17,725 nucleotides of DNA. It comes from Armatimonadaceae bacterium. GTDB lineage: Bacteria; Armatimonadota; Armatimonadia; Armatimonadales; Armatimonadaceae. The notes beneath the pieces are model-generated. The model had not been told where the DNA came from and ran no database searches. It worked only from the letters and a program-made list of their open reading frames with translations. Position numbers and translations under genes: made by a program. The stretch lies in assembly GCA_030446525.1 (NCBI GenBank), contig JAUJNC010000089.1, positions 1-17,725 on the forward strand. Direction: 5' to 3'. Each line of letters starts with the position of its first letter. Within the stretch, counting starts at the first letter, position 1. This document shows positions 1 through 7,903 of this stretch, piece by piece.

Positions 1-509
1 GGAATCGGGCAGGCAGGTGGGCCGAAGTTTCGGCCGCAGGTAAACAGGGCATCGAATCGGGCGCAGACATCCACGGACCCGCCAACGCCTTTGGCGATCG
101 AGAGCTGCGAAAAGGCGGGATCACTGTCGATGAACGCCGAGTGCGGTATTGCCGCATCCTCATCGCGCCAGAACCAGCAGCCGCCGGACAGGTCGAGGAA
201 CAGGTCCGCGTCGGCGCAGGTGCGCAGCCAGGCCTGCCGGGTCTGCCCATGATACTGGCCCCCATAGTCAACGTAGCACCAGCGGTCGCCGAAGCCGAAC
301 GGGGTGAGGCACTCCTCAATAAAGCTCGTCGCGTACTGGGGGTTTGTGGCTAGGGTGTTCGCCACAGGGTCGTAATTGCATTCGCCGGTATCCTCGAGAT
401 ACCATACGTTATGACCCAGGCGCCGTAGCCCAAGCAGATACATGAGCGAGCACCAGGCGACTCCGCCATACGGGTACCTTCCGATGATCCCGGCCAGAAT
501 GATGTTCAT
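1..509 (-). CDS. Glycosyltransferase-like protein, partial (C-terminus beyond left edge)
   Basis: An open frame starts with ATG at 507-509 and runs off the left edge without a stop, giving about 169 residues. The N-terminus reads MNIILAGIIGRYPYGGVAWC, then a segment with LGHNVWYLEDTGECNYDP. A hydrophobic first strand followed by a glycine-rich loop (GRYPYGGV) and a 'GHxVxYLED' strand is the usual opening of GT-B fold glycosyltransferases. The start lies only 3 bp beyond the TAG of the ABC exporter gene upstream, so the two are surely co-transcribed and probably translationally coupled. With the exporter and the GH/GT fusion this points to assembly of a surface glycan or glycolipid. The donor-binding C-terminal half is not in the window, so neither the sugar nor the family number can be stated. 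An unrelated nucleotide-binding Rossmann protein is possible but less likely. Confidence 0.7.
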   Translation of the reverse strand, partial: MNIILAGIIGRYPYGGVAWCSLMYLLGLRRLGHNVWYLEDTGECNYDPVANTLATNPQYATSFIEECLTPFGFGDRWCYVDYGGQYHGQTRQAWLRTCADADLFLDLSGGCWFWRDEDAAIPHSAFIDSDPAFSQLSIAKGVGGSVDVCARFDALFTCGRNFGPPACPI

Positions 510-512
510 TGC

Positions 513-2354
513 CTAACCCTTACCACCCACCGCGACCGGTTGGTCGAACTGCAAGCCGTGCAGCTTGGCGTAGAGGCCGCCGCGGGCCAAAAGCTCCGCA
601 TGCCTCCCCCGCTCGGCCACCTGCCCGTCTTCCAGCACCAGGATCTGGTCCGCGCTCCGGATCGTCGAGAGCCGGTGCGCGATGATGAAGGTCGTGCGCC
701 CCGCCATCAGGCGCTCAAGGGCCGAGAGCAGCAGCCCTTCCGTTTGCGCGTCCAGCGCGGAAGTCGGCTCGTCCAGGATCAGGATCGGCGCGTCCTTCAA
801 CAGCGCCCGGGCGATGCTGATGCGCTGGCGCTCGCCCCCCGACAGCGTCGCCCCCCGCTCCCCCACCGGCGTGTCATAGCCCGCCGGCAGCCGCTCGATG
901 AAGGCGTGCGCGTTGGCCGCGCGGGCCGCCGCCTCGATCTGCTCGCCCGTGGCGTCGGGGCGCCCGTAGGCGATGTTCTCCCGGATCGTGCGCGGGAACA
1001 GGAACGGATCCTGCAGCACGAGCGCCACCTGCTCGCGCAGGCTGGCCAGCTGCACGTCGCGCACGTCGTGCCCGTCGATGCTCACCCGCCCCTCCCACGG
1101 ATCGAAGAAACGGGGGATCAGGCTGACCAGGGTGCTCTTGCCCGCCCCGGTGGCGCCCACGAGGGCGAGGGTCTGGCCCGGCAGGGCTTCCAAACAAAGG
1201 CCCTTGAGGACCGGCTGGCCCGGCTCGTAACCGAAGGTGACGTTCTGCACCCGCACGTGCCCCCGCACCGGCCCCAGCGCGCGGGCGCCCGGCTTGTCCG
1301 CCACTTCCTGAGCCGTCTCCAAAACCTCAAGCACGCGGTCGACGCCGGCTCTAGCCCCTTGCAGGGTGGCGTAGATACCGGTGAACGACTTCATCTGCGC
1401 CTGTAACGACCAGAGATAGGAAAGGAAGATAAGCAGACTGCCGACGGTGAGCTGATCGTCTAAGGCGCGGTGGGCGCCGATCCACAGGATCGCGCCGGTC
1501 CCCAGGGTGGTGATCAGGCCGGAGGACAGGCTGGAAAAACCGTCTACCAGCGCGCTGCGCTGCTGCGTCCGGATGGCCGCGTTTGCGAACTCCTGAAAGT
1601 GGCGGTGCTCCCGCTCCTCTTGAGCGAACGCCTGCACCACGGGAATGCCGCTGAGCGTCCGTTGAACATGAGTCTGAAGGCGGCTCTCGATCTCCCGCCG
1701 GGCCTTGGCCGCAGTATGGATCAGACGGCCCAGCAGGAACGACGCCCCGGCCATGAAGGGCGCGACCGCCAGTGACAGAAGGGTAAGGCCCGCATCCATG
1801 CGAACCATCACCGCCACCATCCCTGCCATCGTGATCAAGGAATGCGCCGGCGCGAAGAGCAGCGTCACCGCCACCGTATACACGCACCAGCTGTCGCCCG
1901 TGATGCGGCTCATCGAGTCGCCGACCGAATTGCGGCTGTGAAACAGCAGCGACCGACGCTGGAGGTGCGCGAAAAGGTCCCCGGCCAGGTCATAGACCAT
2001 CGACTGGCCCAGCCGGATCCAGGAACAGGTCAGGACCACATCCACAACGCTGCCCGCCGCGAAGATCCCCAGGCCGGCCACCACGACCCAGGCGAGCAGC
2101 CCCACCGCCGTGCCTGCTCCGGGTAAGAACGCAACCCCCCGCGCGAGCGTGTCGGACATCGGCTCATGGCCCAGCACGTGGTCCACCAGGATCTTCATCG
2201 GCCAGGGCGTTAGCAGCGCCAAGGCAGTGCTAAGCAGCGTGACAACGGCGATCAGCACCCACCCGCCCCAGCAGGCAGATGCGTAACGCAGGAGCCGCCG
2301 ATAGGGCTTCACGGCCGCAGCCTTTCCAAAGGCACTCATTGCACTAAGCTTCAT
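513..2354 (-). CDS. ABC exporter half-transporter (MsbA/lipid-glycan type, membrane + ATPase)
   Basis: This 613-residue protein is a complete type IV ABC exporter subunit, expected to act as a homodimer in the inner membrane. Residues ~1-330 form the six-helix transmembrane domain. The nucleotide-binding domain follows, with Walker A GATGAGKST (~400-408, K406), Q-loop LVLQDP, signature LSGGERQ (~504-510), Walker B ILILDEPTSALD (D528, catalytic E529) and switch His in IAHRLST (~H560). Every catalytic motif is present. I chose the ATG at 2352-2354 (MKLSAMSAFG) rather than the longer reading frame. It has AGGA just upstream and overlaps the end of the fusion gene by only 11 bp, whereas the extension is arginine-rich and wholly overlaps that gene. 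A second ATG five codons on (2339) is an alternative. The context between two glycosyltransferase genes suggests export of a lipid-linked or oligosaccharide product. Substrate specificity cannot be read from the sequence. Confidence 0.93.
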   Translation of the reverse strand: MKLSAMSAFGKAAAVKPYRRLLRYASACWGGWVLIAVVTLLSTALALLTPWPMKILVDHVLGHEPMSDTLARGVAFLPGAGTAVGLLAWVVVAGLGIFAAGSVVDVVLTCSWIRLGQSMVYDLAGDLFAHLQRRSLLFHSRNSVGDSMSRITGDSWCVYTVAVTLLFAPAHSLITMAGMVAVMVRMDAGLTLLSLAVAPFMAGASFLLGRLIHTAAKARREIESRLQTHVQRTLSGIPVVQAFAQEEREHRHFQEFANAAIRTQQRSALVDGFSSLSSGLITTLGTGAILWIGAHRALDDQLTVGSLLIFLSYLWSLQAQMKSFTGIYATLQGARAGVDRVLEVLETAQEVADKPGARALGPVRGHVRVQNVTFGYEPGQPVLKGLCLEALPGQTLALVGATGAGKSTLVSLIPRFFDPWEGRVSIDGHDVRDVQLASLREQVALVLQDPFLFPRTIRENIAYGRPDATGEQIEAAARAANAHAFIERLPAGYDTPVGERGATLSGGERQRISIARALLKDAPILILDEPTSALDAQTEGLLLSALERLMAGRTTFIIAHRLSTIRSADQILVLEDGQVAERGRHAELLARGGLYAKLHGLQFDQPVAVGGKG

Positions 2355-4998
2355 GCTTCCTGTGATGCGGCGCGCGGGCATCGAGGCTGCCGGCTCGCCC
2401 GCCTGTCCTCGATGGCTTCGCCGGCGCGGCGGCCCTTCGCTCCTGGCCAGGCGCCGTTCCACAAGGGATCAAACCCATCTCCTTTGCGAGCGCGTTCACG
2501 ATCGCCGCCGCTTGTGACGCGAGAAAGGTACCACGCAGCCAGGCGGCGAAGGAGAAGGTTAGCAGGATCAGGGAAACCATTGCGACGGGCATCGAGTGAA
2601 AACTCAGAGCGATCGCGGTGGCGGCGATGCCCGTCATGCCGACCACCCTGGCATACTGGCTCGGACGCAGGCGGTAGCGCACACGTATCAGACGCTTGCC
2701 GCTGCCGTGATCCTCCTGCGCGGTACAGACCTGCAGAACCGTCCACGGGTGACAATGGATCTCGATATCCCAGTCGGACCAGCCCGAACCCACCTCCAGC
2801 GCCCAGTGGTGATTGGTCAGATACGCGACAACCCGATCCAGCAGTGCCGTACGCTCGCGCCATGCCTCGTCCCAATAATCCACGGTCAGGACGCCGGTCA
2901 GCCGAAGCCGTACCCAGGGGGCGCTTGGCCGTTCCCGCGCCGGTTCGAATGCGGGTACCGGCGTACTCGGCCGGAAAAAGCGGGTCCGGTACCGCCAAAA
3001 TGACCGCACGAGCGGCTGCGCATGGCAGAGCGCCGCAACAACAAAACGAGCCTTCAAGCCCCCATACTTGGGCGCAAGCGGCGCCTGCGCCGCCTGCAGC
3101 AGTGTGACGAGCAGGGAAAGGACGAGCATGGCCGCCGCCGCGATGGAGGCAGCAGGCCAGATGACCGCGATCAAGGCAAGGCTTGCGGCAGCCAGGTGCC
3201 ACTCGAGCGTGCTCGGGAGCATCGCCCAGTGCGCGAAACCGGGCTGGTACACGGTCTGAAAGAGGCCAGTGCCGAAGACGCCCCGATAGATGATCGGCTT
3301 GCCGAAGCGCAGGCCCGCCAGCGACGCCCCGTACAGGACGCCGCGCCACTTGCTTTCCCCCCGGCCGTTGAAGCGGTCCGGATGCTCGAACCAGAGCAGG
3401 ACCTCGGCCTCACCGTAGCCCGCCTGTTGCCGCAGGTACGTGCGCGGACTCGGGCGGCGGTGGTGCCACACGAACGCGCCGGGGGCGAAGGTGATCCACC
3501 TTCCGGCCTGCTGGAGCCGCCAGCAGACGTCCACATCGTCACCGGCCTTCCGGTACCGGGGGTTGAAGCCGCCGATGGCTTCCAGGGCTTCCCGACGGAA
3601 CGCCATGTTGCAGCCCGGTATATGCTCGGCCGTCTGGTCGTTCTCCAGAACGTGCGTCGGCTGACCCGGCGAGGCGCTGACGCAGGCGGCGAGCCAGCGG
3701 TCATCCGGCGTCAGGTTCGGGCCGCCGACCGCCGCCGCGCCGCTGCGCAGCAGCTGATATACCAGGCGCGTCAGCCAGTCCGGATCGGCGAAGCAGTCGG
3801 AGTCGGTATAGGCGACGATGGAGCCGGTGGCTTTTTCGAGGCCGACGTTGCGCGCAACGCTGAGACCGTGGTTGGGCTGATGGAAAACGCTGACCTCGGG
3901 ATAGCGTGCGACAATCGCCTTGGTATGGTCGGTAGATCCGTCGTCGACGAGGATGACCTCGTAGTCCGGGTAGTCAAGCGCGCCCAGCGAGCGCAGGCAT
4001 TGGTCGAGGGTAGGGCCGCCGTTATACGAGCAGACAACGACCGACACGCGCGGCGCCTCCGGCAGCAACGCGGACGGCGAGCGCCCCCATACCTCGCTTA
4101 CGGCGTGGCAGGACGCTTTGGCCGATCGGTCCGCCCGCGTGAGGCCAAACGCCCAGTCCTCGATCGGGTAGCCGCCGGTGTGCCAGTCGTCCGTCCAGGA
4201 GAAGACGAACGCGCCCGCCAGGCCCATCAGGGTCGCCTCGCGCAGGTGGCCGGCCAGGAACGCGGCCTGCTCCTCTTCGCCGTGCCGGAGCGTGTCCATA
4301 CCGATCTCGCCGAGGAGCAGGGGCCTGTCTCCGACGAGGTTCTGCAGCCGTAACAGGTAGCGGCGGAACGCCTCCGGCTCGTGCAGGTAGACGTTGAACG
4401 TGGCGAAGTCGAGGAAAGACAGATCCAGGTACTCGGTGGAAGGGTAGTTGGCGTAGGTGACCAGGCCCTCTGGATCCGCCTGTTTGGACACATCCCTCAG
4501 TTCCGCCAGAAAGCGCTCCACGCGCCGGGCGCCGTGCCAGCGGACGACGTTGGCGGGAATCTCGTTGCCGATGCTGTAGGCCAGAATCGAAGGATGACGA
4601 CGGCCGCGCTCCGCCGCGTGCCGGACGAGCCGCCGCGCTTCCCGCTGCGCCTCGTCGTTATCGAGGAAACACAGGTGCTTGGGCCAGGGGACGTCCACCA
4701 GAACCGCCATGCCCTGTTGGTCCGCCCGGTCGAGGAGCCATTCCGGCGGGATGTGATACGTGCGAAGGGCATTGATGTGGGCGGCCCGCATTCGCGCCAA
4801 GTCGTCGCAAACGCGCTCCGGTGTGGGAAACGGTTGACCCTCGGCATTGGGAGCGAACGGACCATAGGTGACGCCATGGATGCGCAACCGCCCGCCGCGG
4901 CGGGCGAAAAACTTCCCGTCCACGAATACCCGGTCCTGTTGGCAGCCGGGCGGTGCATGGTCGTTAGTGCCGTTTGGGTTTTGAAGTGACAGTGACAA
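2344..4998 (-). CDS. Bifunctional fusion: GH2-like glycosidase TIM barrel + family 2 glycosyltransferase, membrane-anchored
   Basis: This 884-residue fusion has three parts. Residues ~20-310 resemble the TIM barrel of clan-A glycoside hydrolases (GH2-like). The acid/base Glu lies in SIGNEIP (E146), the probable nucleophile Glu in LLLGEIGMD (E231), and FVFSWTDDWH closes the barrel. Residues ~318-560 are a GT-A family 2 glycosyltransferase with VVVCSYNGG, ILVDDGSTD (D352/D353), the metal-binding DSD in YTDSDC (D399-D401) and AGDDVD (D487/D488). A hydrophobic stretch at ~605-640 is probably one or two membrane helices. A soluble segment rich in Trp and His follows, then another hydrophobic pair near the C-terminus. 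No signal peptide is present, so both catalytic domains should be cytosolic. The start is TTG (4996-4998) with CCGGAG about 10 nt upstream; no closer ATG would keep the barrel. It is the first gene of an operon with the ABC exporter and a second glycosyltransferase. The substrates are unknown. Confidence 0.9.
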   Translation of the reverse strand: MSLSLQNPNGTNDHAPPGCQQDRVFVDGKFFARRGGRLRIHGVTYGPFAPNAEGQPFPTPERVCDDLARMRAAHINALRTYHIPPEWLLDRADQQGMAVLVDVPWPKHLCFLDNDEAQREARRLVRHAAERGRRHPSILAYSIGNEIPANVVRWHGARRVERFLAELRDVSKQADPEGLVTYANYPSTEYLDLSFLDFATFNVYLHEPEAFRRYLLRLQNLVGDRPLLLGEIGMDTLRHGEEEQAAFLAGHLREATLMGLAGAFVFSWTDDWHTGGYPIEDWAFGLTRADRSAKASCHAVSEVWGRSPSALLPEAPRVSVVVCSYNGGPTLDQCLRSLGALDYPDYEVILVDDGSTDHTKAIVARYPEVSVFHQPNHGLSVARNVGLEKATGSIVAYTDSDCFADPDWLTRLVYQLLRSGAAAVGGPNLTPDDRWLAACVSASPGQPTHVLENDQTAEHIPGCNMAFRREALEAIGGFNPRYRKAGDDVDVCWRLQQAGRWITFAPGAFVWHHRRPSPRTYLRQQAGYGEAEVLLWFEHPDRFNGRGESKWRGVLYGASLAGLRFGKPIIYRGVFGTGLFQTVYQPGFAHWAMLPSTLEWHLAAASLALIAVIWPAASIAAAAMLVLSLLVTLLQAAQAPLAPKYGGLKARFVVAALCHAQPLVRSFWRYRTRFFRPSTPVPAFEPARERPSAPWVRLRLTGVLTVDYWDEAWRERTALLDRVVAYLTNHHWALEVGSGWSDWDIEIHCHPWTVLQVCTAQEDHGSGKRLIRVRYRLRPSQYARVVGMTGIAATAIALSFHSMPVAMVSLILLTFSFAAWLRGTFLASQAAAIVNALAKEMGLIPCGTAPGQERRAAAPAKPSRTGGRAGSLDARAPHHRKHEA

Positions 4999-5183
4999 TG
5001 TCGTTTTGCTCCGGGGACCTAACCACGGTGGTCGTACGGGGGCGCCACAGCTTCCGTTCTCGATCCTGCCATCTTAAGCGGATGAGCAAGACAGTAAACA
5101 TAGTCTATCAAGCCGCCCTTTAGAATCGTTGAAGAAAGCGAGCGCCTGTCTTAAGATCCGCTTAAGATCTTCGAACGCCGGGT
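4999..5183 (-). promoter_or_regulatory. Regulatory gap upstream of the glycan operon with TTAAG-type repeat sites
   Basis: This 185-bp gap separates the response regulator stop from the TTG of the fusion gene. CTTAAGATC occurs twice in tandem at 5150-5158 and 5161-5169, an 11-bp period. The 13-mer ATCCGCTTAAGAT at 5156-5168 has its exact reverse complement at 5071-5083, 72 bp closer to the gene. Tandem half-sites spaced one helical turn apart are characteristic of OmpR/PhoB-family operators. The adjacent gene encodes such a regulator, so it is the first candidate binder (inference). A weak promoter on the minus strand could be TTTACT-16-TAAGAT, whose -10 falls inside the proximal site. No convincing terminator was seen after the regulator gene. 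Confidence 0.5.
5150..5169. repeat. Tandem direct repeat CTTAAGATC, 11-bp period
   Basis: Two exact 9-bp copies begin at 5150 and 5161, separated by CG. Each contains the palindrome CTTAAG, so the site reads on both strands. The spacing of one helical turn suits head-to-tail binding by a winged-helix response regulator. A third, inverted copy extended to 13 bp lies at 5071-5083. Confidence 0.7.
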
Positions 5184-5873
5184 TTAATCGCGCAGGCGAA
5201 AGCGGTAGCCGACGCCGGGGATGGCGAGGATATGGCGCGGGCTGGTGGGTCCCTGCTCGACTTTGCGGCGCAGGTTGCAGATGTGCACGTGGACGGGGCG
5301 AATATCGGAGGCCTTGTAACCCCACACGGCTTCGAGGAGGCGGTCGTAGGTCACTACCTTGTCCGCGTGGTTCACCAGCTCGCGCAGGAGATCAAACTCG
5401 ATCTTGGTCAGCTTCACCCGTTCCGCGCCCCGGCGGACTTCCCGCCCGGGCAGGTCGATCGTGATGTCATCCACCTCGATGACGGCAGGGGGCCTGCCCG
5501 GCCTTGCGCTCGCGCGCCGCAGAACGGCGCGGATGCGTGCCACCAGCTCCCCCGTATGGAACGGCTTCGTCAGGTAGTCGTCGGCGCCCAGTTCCAGCGC
5601 GGTCACCTTCGTCTGGGGCGTGTCGGCTGCGGTGACCAGGATGATCGGCACGGACGACCATTCGCGCAATAGCCGGCAGGTTTCCAGACCGTCGAATCCC
5701 GGCAGGGTGATATCCAGCAGCACCACGCTGGGCCCGTCGTCCGCGACGGCAGTCAGCGCATCCTGCCCGTTGTCCACGATTTGCACGTCGTAGCCGCGCA
5801 TCTGGAGCTGCGAGCGCAGCAGCCGCTGCATCATCGGGTCGTCCTCGACCACAAGAATACGACCTTCGATCAT
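5184..5873 (-). CDS. OmpR/PhoB-family response regulator (KdpE-like layout)
   Basis: This 229-residue transcription factor has a complete receiver domain (~4-118). The acidic pocket is E10/D11/D12 in ILVVEDD, the phospho-acceptor is D54 in VVLLDITLPG, the switch Thr is T81 in ILVTAAD and the invariant Lys is K103 in LTKPF. A winged-helix DNA-binding domain (~130-229) follows, with a typical recognition region near WGYKASDIRPVHVHI and LRRKVE and the terminal hairpin VGYRFR. The length is normal for the family and all key residues are kept, so the protein should be functional. Its ATG overlaps the TGA of the upstream kinase fragment (ATGA), implying translational coupling. The likely target is the glycan operon immediately downstream, whose leader contains 11-bp-spaced repeats. 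The stimulus is unknown because the kinase sensor is degraded. Confidence 0.93.
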   Translation of the reverse strand: MIEGRILVVEDDPMMQRLLRSQLQMRGYDVQIVDNGQDALTAVADDGPSVVLLDITLPGFDGLETCRLLREWSSVPIILVTAADTPQTKVTALELGADDYLTKPFHTGELVARIRAVLRRASARPGRPPAVIEVDDITIDLPGREVRRGAERVKLTKIEFDLLRELVNHADKVVTYDRLLEAVWGYKASDIRPVHVHICNLRRKVEQGPTSPRHILAIPGVGYRFRLRD

Positions 5874-6205
5874 TGCAATGCTTCCTCAGAGGATGATAAT
5901 GCTGGAAGACAGAACCAAAACTCGGCGCCGCCGCCCGGAGCGTTATGTACTCCGATAACCCCGCCATGAGCCTCAACGATCGCCTTGCAAATCGCCAGAC
6001 CGAGTCCGGTTCCTCCCGTGGAGTAGTTCGCTGGGGCACGATAGAACTTTTCGAAGGCGCGCTCCTCGTCGCCGGGATTGACACCCGGTCCCTGGTCGCG
6101 CACCGCGACAAACGCACAGCTATCGCGTAATTCTCCTTGCAGATAGAGCGGCGTACCCGGCGGGGAGTATTTGACGGCGTTTTCCAGTATGTTCAAAAGC
6201 ACCAT
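5870..6205 (-). CDS. Histidine kinase C-terminal ATPase domain (fragment of a broken gene)
   Basis: This 111-residue frame is the HATPase_c domain of a sensor kinase. The N box is NILENAVKYSP, the G1 box RDQGPGVNP, the F box AFEKFYRAP and the G2 box GGTGLGLAICKAI, all well preserved. The frame has no HisKA domain. It opens at an internal ATG (MVLLNILENAV) that corresponds to the middle of a normal kinase, so this is the last intact part of a longer gene rather than a natural small protein. The TGA overlaps the ATG of the response regulator by 4 bp, the usual arrangement for a cognate pair. Alone it could bind ATP but not autophosphorylate, unless frames are joined upstream. Confidence 0.75.
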   Translation of the reverse strand: MVLLNILENAVKYSPPGTPLYLQGELRDSCAFVAVRDQGPGVNPGDEERAFEKFYRAPANYSTGGTGLGLAICKAIVEAHGGVIGVHNAPGGGAEFWFCLPALSSSEEALQ

Positions 6206-6990
6206 CTCGATCTGCGACTGGTCGCCTCGACCAGCAGCGGCTCCAGCAGGAAATCGGCTTCGATGCGCCGATCACGCGCGATCGGCCCCAGGCGCTCAAT
6301 CGCGCGGATCCGACAATATCCGTCAGGTCAGACGGGCTCCCGGCGTAACGGATAGGCGTTCGCCTCGATGCGGGCCATATCCAGGGATTGCGTACCCTCG
6401 CGCTGAGTTGATCGGTGGCTTGCCGGTGCGGGCTTTCCGCACCTGCTCCCGACTCGCGATATCCGTATCAAAGACCGAGAAAGCTGCAAGCTGGCGAGGG
6501 GGTTCGAGTCGTGGAAACGTTCGCGGAAATCCGACTTGGCGCGATACGCCGCACGTAGGCGTTCATTCTGTTGGGCGAGCATTTGCGCCATCTTCTCCTG
6601 ACATCGGTAAGCATTGGCGAGTGCCCACGCTGCCGCCAGCATCAGGAACAGGACGGGGATAACGAGAAGAGACGGCCGCGCTGCAGCGAATGGTGGGTCG
6701 GTGCGGTCGCCGCCTCCACCGGATGGACGACCAACAGGCCCATTGGGTATGCTTGCGAACGAATAGCCAACAAGCGCTTTTCCCCTTCCGTCAGGTCCGG
6801 CGCCACCATCATGCCCTGCTGATGTTTCGCGCAGGCGCATGGGAGGATAGTTGCCTAAATCTACCGGGCGTTTCCGCCTCGCCTGAGGCCACACCACCAC
6901 GTCCGGCAGCATCTACCATAGAGGTAGCCCCGCCACTCAAGCGGGCGCCGTGACCATTCATTTATCTCCTGAGCCGATAATAGGCCAGAA
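6206..6990 (-). pseudogene. Degenerate sensor and HisKA part of the same histidine kinase (multiple frameshifts)
   Basis: Kinase segments can be followed upstream of the ATPase domain, but they jump between frames. Going upstream they are: DMARIEANAYPLRREPV (~6330-6380), a stretch reading EQVRKARTGKPPINSA in another frame, KSDFRERFHDSNPLASLQLS (~6480-6540, where a normal HisKA box would read like HDLRTPLASLQLS), and a coiled linker CQEKMAQMLAQQNERLRAAY. Next come a membrane helix LLVIPVLFLMLAAAWALANA (~6600-6660), a different frame with MMVAPDLTEGEKRLLAIRSQ and MGLLVVHPVEAAT (~6670-6812), RFRQLSSHAPARN, VVVWPQ and EINEWSRRPLEWRGYLY (~6930-6975). The phospho-accepting His survives in RFHDS, but the protein cannot be made in one piece. 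This density of breaks beside intact neighbours suggests real decay. Confidence 0.7.
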
Positions 6991-7780
6991 GGTGGCCCGT
7001 GATCCCCGGCTGCTTCCTGGGCACCGCGAGTTGTCACCTCCCCGTCTGATGCAGATCCGGCAGGCCGAGTGACATCGCCACGCCGAGACTTGTCCGGGGG
7101 CAACACAGGAACCGGATCGGTGTAGCGCACTGGCCGGCGGCCTGACGCCGCAAGATGATAGCTCGTAAAGGTTCGTCCAGCCCGTAGGCGGCCGCGAAGA
7201 AGATCCCGGAACTATCTCCACCGCATCGCCAGGTGTTTGCGGGACAGCCGCCGGTCATACATGCGCAGTGCAGACTCGCCGAATATACGCCGCGAAAGCA
7301 CGCAATAAATTTGCCAAGGTCGCACTGTTCGTCAAGCAGGCACTCAACTGTGCCGTGGCGAATTCCGCTTTCCAGCACGAAGGTCTTTTTCTCCTTAATA
7401 ACTTTGGCAGCGCCTGCGGCGACAGGCGTAGGCTTGTGCAAATGGTCAAAAGAAAGTATGAAGGCCAGAACAAACGGGCGGTTCTGCCAGCATAAATCTT
7501 CGTCTTGAGATTTTAGTGGCGTCAGCATCCGGGCATTCCTGCCGTACGACGTGCGCACGCTGTCTTTAAAGAAGGTCTGCGTGGCAGGGCATCCGTGCGG
7601 GCATGCCGGGTGTAGCGATAAGAGACCACAAGACACACGAGGCAACGGGTGTGCGACCATCATCATCACCCTCGCTTGCAACAGTGCTTCTTGTTACAAG
7701 GGCTTTCGCAAGAAAAAGGGATGTCTCCTTGTGGGAGAATCTGCAATTTCGTTGAAATAACACGAGCCGAATCTCCTGGA
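6991..7780 (-). other. AT-richer region without a recognisable gene; one uncertain 215-codon frame
   Basis: On the minus strand an open frame covers 7034-7681 (215 codons). A shorter GTG-initiated frame of 65 codons covers 7566-7763 and has AGGAG nine bases upstream (in 7764-7785). The longer frame contains 14 cysteines, which is atypical, and matches no family I know. Parts such as RPFVLAFILSF could be a membrane or signal segment. It may be the decayed N-terminal sensor of the histidine kinase downstream, since a promoter at 7822-7850 reads into it. Plus-strand frames here look like shadows. No function is proposed. Confidence 0.3.
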
Positions 7781-7797
7781 AGATAGTATAACTGCAA

Positions 7798-7817
7798 CCT
7801 ATATCGATTTATATAGG
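7798..7817. repeat. Palindrome CCTATAT-N6-ATATAGG at the predicted transcription start
   Basis: Two perfect 7-bp arms (7798-7804 and 7811-7817) flank CGATTT. The site covers about +1 to +18 of the transcript from the promoter at 7822-7850. It could be a repressor operator or a 5' mRNA hairpin. No regulator is identified. Confidence 0.6.
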
Positions 7818-7821
7818 AATC

Positions 7822-7850
7822 ATTATAATATGCAATTATGAGTCCGTCAA
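7822..7850 (-). promoter_or_regulatory. Near-consensus sigma70 promoter reading toward the kinase/regulator genes
   Basis: On the minus strand TTGACG (7845-7850) is followed after exactly 17 bp by TATAAT (7822-7827), matching 5/6 and 6/6 of the housekeeping consensus. It lies in the most AT-rich part of the window, and the expected transcription start near 7815 falls within the palindrome at 7798-7817. The nearest downstream coding signals are the GTG frame at 7763 and then the decayed kinase and response regulator. Confidence 0.7.
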
Positions 7851-7903
7851 GATACGGGTTGCGGGATAGTGCGGAGAACCTGGTACGTGCCCTGGATAGT
7901 CTT

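Noticed and set aside
2355..2462. Longer N-terminus for the ABC exporter (start at 2462)
   Set aside because: It is Arg-rich, overlaps the fusion gene entirely, and lacks a plausible role. The ATG at 2354 gives a normal exporter start.
3022..4353. 443-codon plus-strand open frame opposite the GH/GT fusion
   Set aside because: It has low-complexity Arg/Ala/Val-rich composition and no motif, while the opposite strand encodes clear catalytic domains. It is a GC-rich shadow.
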